Shown here one piece after another: positions 22,783 through 29,610 of a DNA stretch of 29,610 bases. A model generated the notes under the pieces. It made no database searches and was not told the origin of the DNA. It was given only the letters and a program-made list of their open reading frames with translations. The position numbers and the translations under genes were made by a program. Numbering within the stretch: the stretch's first letter is position 1; each line of letters opens with the position of its first letter. This stretch comes from an uncultured Clostridia bacterium (GTDB lineage: Bacteria; Bacillota; Clostridia; Christensenellales; Borkfalkiaceae). The stretch spans positions 1 through 29,610 of the forward strand of contig CAJGCN010000003.1 of assembly GCA_904501815.1 (NCBI GenBank), written 5' to 3'.

Positions 22783-24103
22783 TGTAATTTACCTTGTCTA
22801 TAATAATTTTATTCGCTTCGTCTATCATTACTCTACCGCTAATCGAAGCGTACTGCGGAAGAGAAAGCCCGTCTGCGCTTTCGGCAATCTTATCCCCCCG
22901 TTCTACCCAATCGCCGTCTTTGACGATGGCAACGGACGGTGCGCCGATATGCTGACGGAAAGCAATTTCCACGCGGGGAAACTCCGTCGTTTCGCCTACG
23001 AATTCCGCTACTTTATCGTATTTCAAAACGCCTAACACGCTTTCCCAACGCTCGGACGGGATCATACGGTAGTCCCGTTCGGGGAGCGCTTCGACTTCTT
23101 CTTTTCCGACGAAGCGGAGTTTGTTTTTCGCGAGTAAAGTTTTATAATTTGCAATCACCGCTTTGGGGGAAATTCCTTGATTACAAGCAAGGCTTTCACA
23201 AATCCCGCACGCACAGCAAAGGGTTGAGGAAATGACCATTTGGGGCATTACCGTCGCCGCGCCCATTGCCGTTCGCACCATTTTATGCGGTTCAAGGGGA
23301 TATCCAAGCAACGCTCTCGGACACATATCCGTGCAACGCGTACATTGACAGCAAGCCGTTTCCGCGCGCGCAACCGAGCGTTCTACGCTGATTTTTTTGC
23401 TTTCAATCGCTTCGATATTTGAAGGCAAAATCAAAAGCCCTTTGGTCGTTTTGGAAATCACGTACGTATCGGGGTCAATCAATTTTCCCATTGACGGACC
23501 GCCGTCTAACACTTCGTGATTTTCTCCCACGACAATCTGATATTTTTCAAACAAATCGGCTACGGGCGTTCCAACGGGTACTCTCACTACGATAGGCTTT
23601 TCGATATCCCCGCCGATCGTAAGCCATTTCATCGTCACTTTCGCGCCGAATTTCACCGCCGCCGCCACGTTGTAAAGGGTTTCTACGTTATAGACGATCA
23701 CCCCCGACGTAATGGGCAGATTTCCAGGCTTTACCGCTCTGCCGAGAGCTTCGTAAATCAAGCTGATTTCGTCGCCCATAGGATAGACGTTAGGAAGCAC
23801 TTTCACGAAAATATTCTCCGCAAGCCGTTGCCCTTCCGTCCAGCGCAATTTTTCCGCCGTATGCTCTTTAATGCAAAGAAGCGCACGGGGAATTTTTGCA
23901 TACTCCAAAACCGCCTTAATGCCCGCAAGGACCATAGGCGTTTCTCGTTTCAAAATTATATAATCGGTATAGAGAAGCGGCTCGCATTCCGCGCCGTTGA
24001 TAAGAAGGGTATCCGCGCCGTCGGCAAGCTTGGCGTAAGCGGGAAACCCCGCGCCACCAGCCCCAACGATTCCGGCTTCCTTCATTATTTCTTTAAGTTC
24101 CAT
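22775..24103 (-). CDS. pduS: PduS-like flavo-iron-sulfur electron carrier (RnfC family)
   Basis: 442 residues. N-terminal flavin/NADH-binding RnfC core (GIVGAGGAGFPAYAKL, LLINGAECEPLLYTD), an SLBB region (about 190-230), two [4Fe-4S] motifs CCQCTRCTDMCPR and CCACGICESLACN, and a C-terminal barrel-like domain. In B12 systems PduS reduces cobalamin. Here the dehydratase is a glycyl radical enzyme and no cobalamin genes are present, so it more likely feeds electrons to the activase or recycles NADH via PduT. That role is inference. Confidence 0.92.
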   Translation of the reverse strand: MELKEIMKEAGIVGAGGAGFPAYAKLADGADTLLINGAECEPLLYTDYIILKRETPMVLAGIKAVLEYAKIPRALLCIKEHTAEKLRWTEGQRLAENIFVKVLPNVYPMGDEISLIYEALGRAVKPGNLPITSGVIVYNVETLYNVAAAVKFGAKVTMKWLTIGGDIEKPIVVRVPVGTPVADLFEKYQIVVGENHEVLDGGPSMGKLIDPDTYVISKTTKGLLILPSNIEAIESKKISVERSVARAETACCQCTRCTDMCPRALLGYPLEPHKMVRTAMGAATVMPQMVISSTLCCACGICESLACNQGISPKAVIANYKTLLAKNKLRFVGKEEVEALPERDYRMIPSERWESVLGVLKYDKVAEFVGETTEFPRVEIAFRQHIGAPSVAIVKDGDWVERGDKIAESADGLSLPQYASISGRVMIDEANKIIIDKVNYNV

Positions 24104-24126
24104 TTTCTTCTCTCTTGTTTTCTACG

Positions 24127-24375
24127 TTAATCTACGATTCCGACGATAACCGCGTCAGCGGGCGCGTTGACGTTGTGCAACGCAAGACGTGCGGAACTGC
24201 CCGTTGTGATAAGCACCGTTTCTCCGATACCTGCCCCAACGCTATCGATAGCGATGACGTATTCTCCCGTCAATTCGCCGTTTTTCATAATTTCAACTTC
24301 CATAAACTTGCTTCCGACCAACGTTTCTTGTTTTCTGGTGGAAACAATCGTACCTCTAATGATACCTCTTAACAT
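24127..24375 (-). CDS. pduN: BMC-P vertex protein (EutN/CcmL/PduN family)
   Basis: 82 residues beginning MLRGIIRGTIVSTRK, with GEYVIAIDSVGAGIGETVLITTGSSAR, the pattern of the EutN/CcmL pentamers that close the twelve vertices of the shell. It lies 23 bases before pduS and one base after the pduL stop. Confidence 0.95.
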   Translation of the reverse strand: MLRGIIRGTIVSTRKQETLVGSKFMEVEIMKNGELTGEYVIAIDSVGAGIGETVLITTGSSARLALHNVNAPADAVIVGIVD

Positions 24376-24376
24376 A

Positions 24377-25045
24377 TTACTCCTTCACGACCTTTACTTT
24401 CGCGCCGTTTCCAATCCCGACGGCGTTCGCGTCGTCCGTGTCCACGTGCATTTCCAAGCGGAAATCCTTGTGAACGCGTACCTGTACGTCGTACCATCTC
24501 GTTCTTCTTTTTCCTTCTACGTCGACGATAACCGTGTCGCAATCCTTAACGCCGAAGCAAACGGCGTCGTCGGGCGACATATGAATATGACGGTTAGCGA
24601 TAATACAGCCTTCCGAAAGCTCCACTACCCCTTTCGGTCCTACGATACGAATAGGCGCAGAGCCTTGCAAATTGCCCGATTCGCGCACGGGGGGTTTGAC
24701 TTTCAAAACATAGGAATCGGTTGCGGAAATTTCCACCTGCGACTTACTTCTAAGCGGACCTAACACGCGCACGTTTTCAATGGGGCGCAACGAAGGTCCG
24801 ACGATCGTCAAAACTTCCTTGCACGCGTATTGACCGGGTTGCGACAAGTCTTTTAAAGGGGTAAGCTCGTAGCCTGCTCCGTAAAGAGTTTCGAGATCTT
24901 GCTTGGTGAGATGAATATGCCGATTAGAAACGCCGACGGGAACTTCGCCGTTGCCACAGCCGTTGTTGACGGTGGGCGCAACGCCTTCCATATCGGAAAG
25001 AACTTTTCTAACTAATGCGGCAATTTGTTCGTTTGAATATTCCAT
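24377..25045 (-). CDS. pduL: Phosphate propanoyltransferase PduL with encapsulation peptide
   Basis: 222 residues. Exchanges propionyl-CoA and phosphate to give propionyl-phosphate and recycle CoA inside the compartment. Two PduL barrels are visible with the zinc-ligand motifs VSNRHIHLT and IANRHIHMSPDDA. The N-terminal 20 residues (EQIAALVRKVLSDMEG) form an amphipathic helix typical of BMC encapsulation peptides, separated by a Gly/Asn linker. Shell vertex gene downstream; a stem-loop and the shell gene lie upstream. Confidence 0.95.
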   Translation of the reverse strand: MEYSNEQIAALVRKVLSDMEGVAPTVNNGCGNGEVPVGVSNRHIHLTKQDLETLYGAGYELTPLKDLSQPGQYACKEVLTIVGPSLRPIENVRVLGPLRSKSQVEISATDSYVLKVKPPVRESGNLQGSAPIRIVGPKGVVELSEGCIIANRHIHMSPDDAVCFGVKDCDTVIVDVEGKRRTRWYDVQVRVHKDFRLEMHVDTDDANAVGIGNGAKVKVVKE

Positions 25046-25107
25046 AACTTTTCCTTTTTTATCACTAACTTACTCTTTTTTGCCTGTTTTTAGGCGAAAA
25101 GGCTTTC

Positions 25108-25133
25108 CCGCAACGCCGTTTTAGGCGTTGCGG
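25108..25133. repeat. 10-bp perfect inverted repeat between a shell gene and pduL
   Basis: CCGCAACGCC, a six-base loop, GGCGTTGCGG, in the 123-base gap between the shell gene ending at 25169 and pduL. No T run follows on either strand, so it is not a standard terminator. Read as minus-strand mRNA it would be a stable 3' hairpin of the shell cistron. Confidence 0.7.
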
Positions 25134-25168
25134 CTATGTCCTTTCGTTGATTTCTTGCCCGAATATTC

Positions 25169-25441
25169 TTATTTAATAGCGGGAAGAAGCTTTTCCACGT
25201 CTGCATGGGGACGAGGAATTACGTGCGTTGCGATTACTTCGCCGAGAGAAGTAGCTGCCGCAGAACCTGCTTCAACAGCCGCTTTCACCGCGCCTACGTC
25301 GCCGCGAACCATAACGCTTACCAAACCGCTACCGATCTTTTCGCTACCGATCAAAATAACGTTTGCAGCCTTAACCATTGCGTCCGCCGCTTCGATTGCC
25401 GCTACCAAGCCTCTCGTTTCAACCATTCCTAATGCTTCCAT
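25169..25441 (-). CDS. BMC-H shell protein, PduA/EutM type (copy 1)
   Basis: 90 residues from the ATG at 25441 behind a strong AGGAGG; an in-frame extension to 25486 is rejected. Canonical hexameric BMC fold: ALGMVETRGLVAAIEAADAM, pore loop around GSEKIGSGLVSVMVRGDVGAVKAAV, and C-terminal IPRPHADVEKLLPA. It differs from the gene at 25805-26080 at only one internal residue (Ile versus Val). Probably a main facet tile of the shell. Confidence 0.96.
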   Translation of the reverse strand: MEALGMVETRGLVAAIEAADAMVKAANVILIGSEKIGSGLVSVMVRGDVGAVKAAVEAGSAAATSLGEVIATHVIPRPHADVEKLLPAIK

Positions 25442-25508
25442 TTGTGTATCCTCCTGATTTTTTTGATACTCTTTTATTTCTTTCAAAGCCGAAGCTTTAA
25501 AATTCCGT

Positions 25509-25781
25509 TTAGCCCGTCGTTAAGAATTTCATAACGTCGGGGTGCGGGCGCGCAATCACCTCGCACAATTTTACGTTGCCTACCTCCGCTGCCGCCGCCG
25601 CGCCTGCTTGCGCCGCCGCTTGTACCGCAGATACTTCCCCTTCCACGACGACCGTGACGAGCCGTCCGCCAAGACGTTTTTCTACGTGTATCAGCTTTAC
25701 GTCAGCTGCTTTTACCATTGCGTCAAGCCCCGCGATTGCGGCAACCATAGCTTGCACTTCCAGTAAAGCGATTGCTTTCAT
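25509..25781 (-). CDS. BMC-H shell protein, divergent paralogue
   Basis: 90 residues: IALLEVQAMVAAIAGLDAM, LIHVEKRLGGRLVTVVVEG, VIARPHPDVMKFL. A single BMC domain with a different pore loop (EKRLGGRL in place of EKIGSGL) from its neighbours, suggesting different substrate passage. It sits between the two nearly identical shell genes. A short TTCG-loop hairpin (AAAGC/GCTTT) follows its stop. Confidence 0.94.
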   Translation of the reverse strand: MKAIALLEVQAMVAAIAGLDAMVKAADVKLIHVEKRLGGRLVTVVVEGEVSAVQAAAQAGAAAAAEVGNVKLCEVIARPHPDVMKFLTTG

Positions 25782-25804
25782 AGTAAAAAGTTTTTCCTTT
25801 TTTC

Positions 25805-26080
25805 TTATTTGATAGCGGGAAGAAGTTTTTCAACGTCTGCGTGGGGACGAGGAATTACGTGCGTTGCGATCACTTCGCCAAGAGAAGTAGCCGCCGCAGA
25901 GCCTGCTTCCACAGCCGCTTTCACTGCGCCTACGTCGCCACGAACCATAACGCTTACCAAACCGCTACCGATCTTTTCGCTACCGATTAACACGACGTTT
26001 GCCGCCTTAACCATTGCATCCGCAGCTTCAATCGCCGCTACCAAGCCTCTCGTTTCAACCATACCTAATGCTTCCATCAT
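25805..26080 (-). CDS. BMC-H shell protein, PduA/EutM type (copy 2)
   Basis: 91 residues, starting with two ATG codons after AAGGAG. From the second Met it matches copy 1 (25169-25441) except for one Ile/Val exchange, while the DNA differs at about 20 mostly third-codon positions by eye. The same pore loop KIGSGL is present. Confidence 0.96.
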   Translation of the reverse strand: MMEALGMVETRGLVAAIEAADAMVKAANVVLIGSEKIGSGLVSVMVRGDVGAVKAAVEAGSAAATSLGEVIATHVIPRPHADVEKLLPAIK

Positions 26081-26119
26081 AATTTTTGTTCTCCTTAAAA
26101 ATTTTTATTTTTTATTTTT

Positions 26120-26437
26120 TTAACGTAATTTATCTTTGCCCAACGCGTTCAAATGCGCAAACCATTCGATATCTTCGCTTTGACGGGCAATAATTTTATG
26201 GGTAATGTAAAGGTTTCTTTTTTCCGCCTCTGCTTTCCCTGCGGCTACCGCCGCTTCCACCGCCGCTGCCGTGCCTTCCGCTTTAATCGCCATGACGAGC
26301 GGTACTTGCGCGGAATCGCCTGCGGCAGGTTTATTTTTGTCGATCGCTACGATTTTTACGTCGGCAGCTTTCGCCATTTTGTCGGCTACGACGATAGACG
26401 TCGTAAAGCCGAATACTTCAATCATTCCAAGAGCCAT
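26120..26437 (-). CDS. BMC-H shell protein with extended loop
   Basis: 105 residues, single BMC domain: ALGMIEVFGFTTSIVVADKM, AADVKIVAIDKNKPAAGDS, VPLVMAIKAEGTAAAVEAAV, HKIIARQSEDIEWF. The segment after the pore strand is longer than in PduA, and the C-terminus is extended (AHLNALGKDKLR). First shell gene after the alcohol dehydrogenase, 18 bases downstream of that start region. Confidence 0.93.
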   Translation of the reverse strand: MALGMIEVFGFTTSIVVADKMAKAADVKIVAIDKNKPAAGDSAQVPLVMAIKAEGTAAAVEAAVAAGKAEAEKRNLYITHKIIARQSEDIEWFAHLNALGKDKLR

Positions 26438-26455
26438 AATTAACCTCTTCGTTTT

Positions 26456-27658
26456 TTATTCGGCTACATAGCAAATTTTAATTCCCTTTTGCGCTACGTT
26501 GACTTCCATTGCTTCGTTAAGTTGGTCGAGCGGGAAGGTGTGCGTAATCAATTCCTTGATGGGAATGTTCATTTCACGGGCTTGACGAAGGAACGCCATC
26601 GTCGTGGGATAATCGTCTGCCGAATAGTCCCAAGACCCAACGAGATTGATTTCCTTGTTGCACATTGCAAAGTGGGGATTTACTTCGTATTCGCCGTTGT
26701 TGACGAAGAAGCCCATTTCGCAAAGCCCGCCGCCGCGACGGATATATTCGTAGATATCCTTTGCCGCCATAGGCGCACCCGTGCATTGGAAAGCAAAATC
26801 TGCGCCCACACCGTTCGCTACGCTCTTGACGAGTTTCACTCTTTCTTCAAGCGACGGAACTTCTTTGAAGTTGATAATCGTTTTCGCGCCCAAACGCTTT
26901 GCCATATCAAGGCGCATAGGCGTACCGTCGATTGCGATAATGTGATTGATACCCGCCGCGCGAAGTACGCTGATCATTACGAGCCCGACAGGTCCAAGAC
27001 CTTGAATGAGCACTTTGGAATTGAAATTCAAAAGCCCCGTCGTGTTCGCTCTCTTCAATGCGTGTACGCAAACGCAAGCAAGCTCTAAAAGCATTCTTTC
27101 TTTTAAATCCAAATCGTTTACGACGAAATAGGTCGCGCCCTTGCCCCTGATTAAAAGGTGGGAAGCAAACCAGCCCGTAAGCGGTTGACCGTCGCTATGC
27201 GGAATCAACCCGAACACGCCTTGCTTATCGCAAAGGTTGGTATTCGCGGGATGATTACGGCAAATATGACATTCACCGCAACTGATAACGCTCGTGACGA
27301 CCTTGTCGCCAACTTTAATAGGATTGCCTGCCGTATCGAACTTAACGTTCTTGCCGAGTGCGATAATTTCCCCCGTACCTTCGTGTCCGAGCGTGACGGG
27401 AATAATCCCGAACGGGTCGCCCTTCCATTCGTGTACGTCCGTACCGCAAACGCCGCAACCTTCTACCTTGACTAAGATATCGTCGTCCTGCAAAGCGGGG
27501 ACTTCGAATTCTTTGACTTCGATTTTCTTAGGTGCGGTAAGCATAGCCACTTTCGCCGTTTTGGGAATTTTCCCGTTCGGCTTCGCTTGTCCGCCAACGC
27601 TCATTTCACCGAGAATTTTGCGGACGATATTTTCTACCTGAGAAGACGTAATATCCAT
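26456..27658 (-). CDS. Zinc-dependent medium-chain alcohol dehydrogenase with encapsulation peptide
   Basis: 400 residues from the ATG at 27658 (AAGGAG upstream); a longer in-frame reading to 27814 overlaps the upstream gene and is rejected. MDR fold: catalytic zinc site GCGVCGTDVHEWKG (Cys71) and GHEGTGE (His92, Glu93), structural zinc Cys127, Cys130, Cys133 and Cys143, and the Rossmann motif GLGPVGLV. The first 20 residues (SSQVENIVRKILGEM) look like an encapsulation peptide. It should recycle NADH by reducing propanal to propanol in the lumen, the job done by an iron-type enzyme (PduQ) in classical Pdu compartments. Action on lactaldehyde is possible. Confidence 0.92.
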   Translation of the reverse strand: MDITSSQVENIVRKILGEMSVGGQAKPNGKIPKTAKVAMLTAPKKIEVKEFEVPALQDDDILVKVEGCGVCGTDVHEWKGDPFGIIPVTLGHEGTGEIIALGKNVKFDTAGNPIKVGDKVVTSVISCGECHICRNHPANTNLCDKQGVFGLIPHSDGQPLTGWFASHLLIRGKGATYFVVNDLDLKERMLLELACVCVHALKRANTTGLLNFNSKVLIQGLGPVGLVMISVLRAAGINHIIAIDGTPMRLDMAKRLGAKTIINFKEVPSLEERVKLVKSVANGVGADFAFQCTGAPMAAKDIYEYIRRGGGLCEMGFFVNNGEYEVNPHFAMCNKEINLVGSWDYSADDYPTTMAFLRQAREMNIPIKELITHTFPLDQLNEAMEVNVAQKGIKICYVAE

Positions 27659-27677
27659 TTCTTTTCTCCTTTTTTCC

Positions 27678-29138
27678 TTAAATAATACGGAACCCGTCGG
27701 ACAATACGCAACGGCGATACCGCGTGAAGCTTCTCGCGCTCGTAAGTCCTTCGCCCGTAGGTCCTGCGATCGTGAACGTAGTGTGTCCTTCACCGCCGAA
27801 CCCGATTCCCGCATACGAAGGCGCGTTCTTCACGAAAATCGTCGTTTCCACCGCGCGGGCAAACCGCGTTAAGTGGTCGATATTCTTCGAGTGCATATGC
27901 GCCGTATGGCGGTTGCCGTGTTCTGCTTTAACGGCAAGATCAATTGCTTGGTCGATATCGTTTACGCGAACGATCGGGAGAATAGGCATCATCAATTCGT
28001 GTTGTACGAAAGGATGTTCGAAATCCGTTTCGCAAATAATACAACGAATTTCTTCGCCTACGCGTACGCCGATTTTCGCTAAAAGCACCGCCGCATCACG
28101 ACCTACGCAATCACGGCTAACCGTCTTTTTCACGATACCCGTTTTGGGATTTTTCGCGTCTACGAGTACGATTTGAGCAAGGCGAGCCGCCTGTTCAGCG
28201 TTGATTTTATAGGCGCCGTTTTTCTGCATTTCCGAAATTAACTCGTCGGCAATATTCTTGAACGCGAATACTTCTTTTTCCGCAATACAAGGCAAGTTAT
28301 TGTCAAACGAGCAACCGTCGATAATGTCCTTCGCCGCTTTCTTGATATCCGCCGTATCGTCTACGATAACGGGGGGATTTCCTGCGCCTGCGCCGATTGC
28401 TTTTTTACCGCTCGAAAGTACGCTCTTTACAACGCCGGGTCCGCCCGTGCAAACGAGCATTCTGATGTTTGCGTGCTTATACATAATCTGCGCCGTATCA
28501 AGGGTCGGTTTTACCACCGAAGCTACGAGCACGGCAGGACCGCCTGCCATTTTCGAAGCGCGGTTGACAAGGTCTACTGCATAGTTAGACGTTGCAATCG
28601 CGTTGGGGTGGGGATTAAACACCACGCCGTTGCCTGCGGCAATCATACCGATACTGTTGCAAATAACCGTTTCCGAAGGGTTGGTGCTGGGGGTGATACT
28701 GCCCACCACGCCAAAAGGCGCCATTTCCGTAAGCGTAAGTCCGTCGTCGCCCGTTTTGACCTGCGCGACGATATCCGCCGTGCCGGGCGTTTTGTCCGCA
28801 ACCAAAATATGCTTCGCCGTTTTATGCGCTACTCTGCCCATTTTCGTTTCGGCTACGCCGAGCTTTGCCATAATCGGAGCTTCCGTTCTGCAAAGCTCAC
28901 GAATAGCGGCAATAATCTTTTCGCGTTCTTCCAAACGCATAGACCGAACGGCTTTATAACCTGCCGTTGCCGCGTCGATCGCGTCGTTCATATCCGCGTA
29001 AACGCCGATCAGTCTACGCCCGCAATATTGCGTGGAGTCCCAATTCTTACACTCTTCGGCAGGAGCTTCCCCTTTCAGGTTCTTGATAACGGACGCTACC
29101 ACTTCTTCTATCTGAGCTTCTGTCCAGTTAATAGCCAT
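27678..29138 (-). CDS. pduP: CoA-acylating propionaldehyde dehydrogenase (PduP/EutE family)
   Basis: 486 residues. Converts propanal, CoA and NAD to propionyl-CoA. Seen: an N-terminal encapsulation-type helix (WTEAQIEEVVASVIKNLKG), GVVGSITPSTNPSETVICN, VCTGGPGVVKSVLSSGKKAIGAGAGNPPV, and the catalytic Cys284 in DNNLPCIAEKEVF, with IGFGGEGHTTFTIAGPTGEG near the end. These are the EutE/PduP hallmarks. It lies 25 bases after the aldolase and 19 before the alcohol dehydrogenase. Confidence 0.95.
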   Translation of the reverse strand: MAINWTEAQIEEVVASVIKNLKGEAPAEECKNWDSTQYCGRRLIGVYADMNDAIDAATAGYKAVRSMRLEEREKIIAAIRELCRTEAPIMAKLGVAETKMGRVAHKTAKHILVADKTPGTADIVAQVKTGDDGLTLTEMAPFGVVGSITPSTNPSETVICNSIGMIAAGNGVVFNPHPNAIATSNYAVDLVNRASKMAGGPAVLVASVVKPTLDTAQIMYKHANIRMLVCTGGPGVVKSVLSSGKKAIGAGAGNPPVIVDDTADIKKAAKDIIDGCSFDNNLPCIAEKEVFAFKNIADELISEMQKNGAYKINAEQAARLAQIVLVDAKNPKTGIVKKTVSRDCVGRDAAVLLAKIGVRVGEEIRCIICETDFEHPFVQHELMMPILPIVRVNDIDQAIDLAVKAEHGNRHTAHMHSKNIDHLTRFARAVETTIFVKNAPSYAGIGFGGEGHTTFTIAGPTGEGLTSARSFTRYRRCVLSDGFRII

Positions 29139-29163
29139 TTTAAAAACTCCTTACTCTGTTTGC

Positions 29164-29610
29164 TTATTTACCGAGCGCCGCAAGTACCTTACGGGTAATC
29201 GCTTCTACGAGCTCTTCCTTACTGCAATTGCAAGCGGTTTTTTCTTCTTCGATATCCAAACCGGGATGACGGCCGGGAAGATTCATCTTCTTACGAAGGT
29301 CCATAAGCTTTTTAAGTTGGTCGTTGGAAATTTCGTGCACTGCGCCAAGATCCATTGCGTGCTTGCAGATAACTGCGTTGAATTCTACTTCTTCCATAAC
29401 GAAGAACGCCTTTTGAAGGTTGCAACCAACCGTCAACGCACCGTGATTACGGAGCAAGAACGCGTCGTGATTTTGAAGATAGGGATCAAGCGAATCGGGA
29501 ATTTCCATCGTCGAAGGCGTACCGTAATCGCAGGTAGGAACGTCGCCGATCGTAAGCACTGCTTCGGGGAGAATATATTGATCAAGGTCGATATCCGCAA
29601 CCGTGAACGC
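29164..29610 (-). CDS. Class II (fuculose/rhamnulose-phosphate type) aldolase with C-terminal encapsulation peptide, 5' end missing
   Basis: The last 148 residues of a class II aldolase; the frame is open through the window end. Visible: TIGDVPTCDYGTPSTMEI, and LLRNHGALTVGCNLQKAF, which carries the third zinc-binding His of this family. The first His pair lies outside the window. After the domain, a linker (MNLPGRHPGLDIEEEK) leads to a C-terminal amphipathic helix SKEELVEAITRKVLAALGK, an encapsulation peptide as known for aldolases of GRM5 compartments. It should split fuculose-1-P or rhamnulose-1-P into DHAP and lactaldehyde. Confidence 0.92.
   Translation of the reverse strand, partial: AFTVADIDLDQYILPEAVLTIGDVPTCDYGTPSTMEIPDSLDPYLQNHDAFLLRNHGALTVGCNLQKAFFVMEEVEFNAVICKHAMDLGAVHEISNDQLKKLMDLRKKMNLPGRHPGLDIEEEKTACNCSKEELVEAITRKVLAALGK

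Noticed and set aside
22196..24126. Cobalamin riboswitch or B12 genes expected with PduS
   Set aside because: No long intergenic leader and no cobalamin-related gene were found in the operon.
25046..25168. Terminator splitting the BMC operon
   Set aside because: The 10-bp hairpin lacks a T run on the minus strand, so complete termination is unlikely.
25442..25486. 15-residue extension of shell protein copy 1
   Set aside because: It is translated from the ribosome-site region; copy 2 starts at the equivalent Met.
27659..27814. 52-residue N-terminal extension of the alcohol dehydrogenase
   Set aside because: It overlaps the end of the PduP gene, and the ATG at 27658 has AAGGAG and begins a typical encapsulation peptide.

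Overview
The window looks like chromosome of an anaerobic, endospore-lineage Clostridia/Firmicutes organism. The evidence is the mrnC-rlmB-sigH block, a CwlD-type amidase, a TTG-started recX, an rpsF-ssb-rpsR operon with consensus sigma-A promoters and AGGAGG ribosome sites, and an oxygen-sensitive glycyl-radical microcompartment. I cannot assign a genus. Coding density is very high: the longest gene-free stretch is about 200 bases (11454-11652), and it holds a terminator, a promoter and a structured leader. I saw no tRNA, rRNA, CRISPR array, insertion sequence or prophage.

Left third (1-10840), mostly minus strand. An operon from a consensus promoter at 3274-3302 runs mrnC, rlmB, sigH, dnaX (dnaX is cut by the window start). 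Then come a cwlD-like amidase, a protein resembling a DeoC aldolase without its catalytic lysines (own terminator), a small membrane protein on the plus strand, a single reading frame fusing NadD, YqeK and RsfS, an unknown membrane protein, and an operon recX-birA-nnr.

Middle (10844-16300), plus strand. There is a phosphoribosyltransferase with promoter and terminator, a 1146-residue membrane-anchored repeat protein with a structured 5' leader, and rpsF-ssb-rpsR with its own promoter, a candidate autoregulatory leader and a terminator. A collagen-like protein gene on the minus strand faces this operon.

Right half (16799-29610), all minus strand. This is one long bacterial microcompartment (BMC) operon of the glycyl-radical fucose/rhamnose or 1,2-propanediol type (GRM5-like in the published classification). 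In transcription order: class II aldolase (partial), CoA-acylating aldehyde dehydrogenase, zinc alcohol dehydrogenase, four BMC-H shell genes (two nearly identical), PduL, BMC vertex protein, PduS-like electron carrier, PduT-like shell protein, glycyl radical diol dehydratase, activase, PduU-like shell protein, EutP/PduV GTPase, a ParA-family ATPase and a small lysine-rich protein. The only strong terminator I see lies after the lysine-rich gene. The inferred chemistry is: sugar phosphate to lactaldehyde; lactaldehyde is presumably reduced to 1,2-propanediol by an enzyme not identified here; diol to propanal; then propionyl-CoA and propionyl-phosphate, with propanal also reduced to propanol to recycle NADH.

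The most interesting part is the operon tail. A PduU-like shell protein, a PduV-like GTPase with a lysine-rich tail, a ParA ATPase and a tiny basic disordered protein are joined by short gaps and overlaps. I propose that this is a ParA-driven positioning or segregation module for a glycyl-radical microcompartment, analogous to McdA/McdB for carboxysomes.
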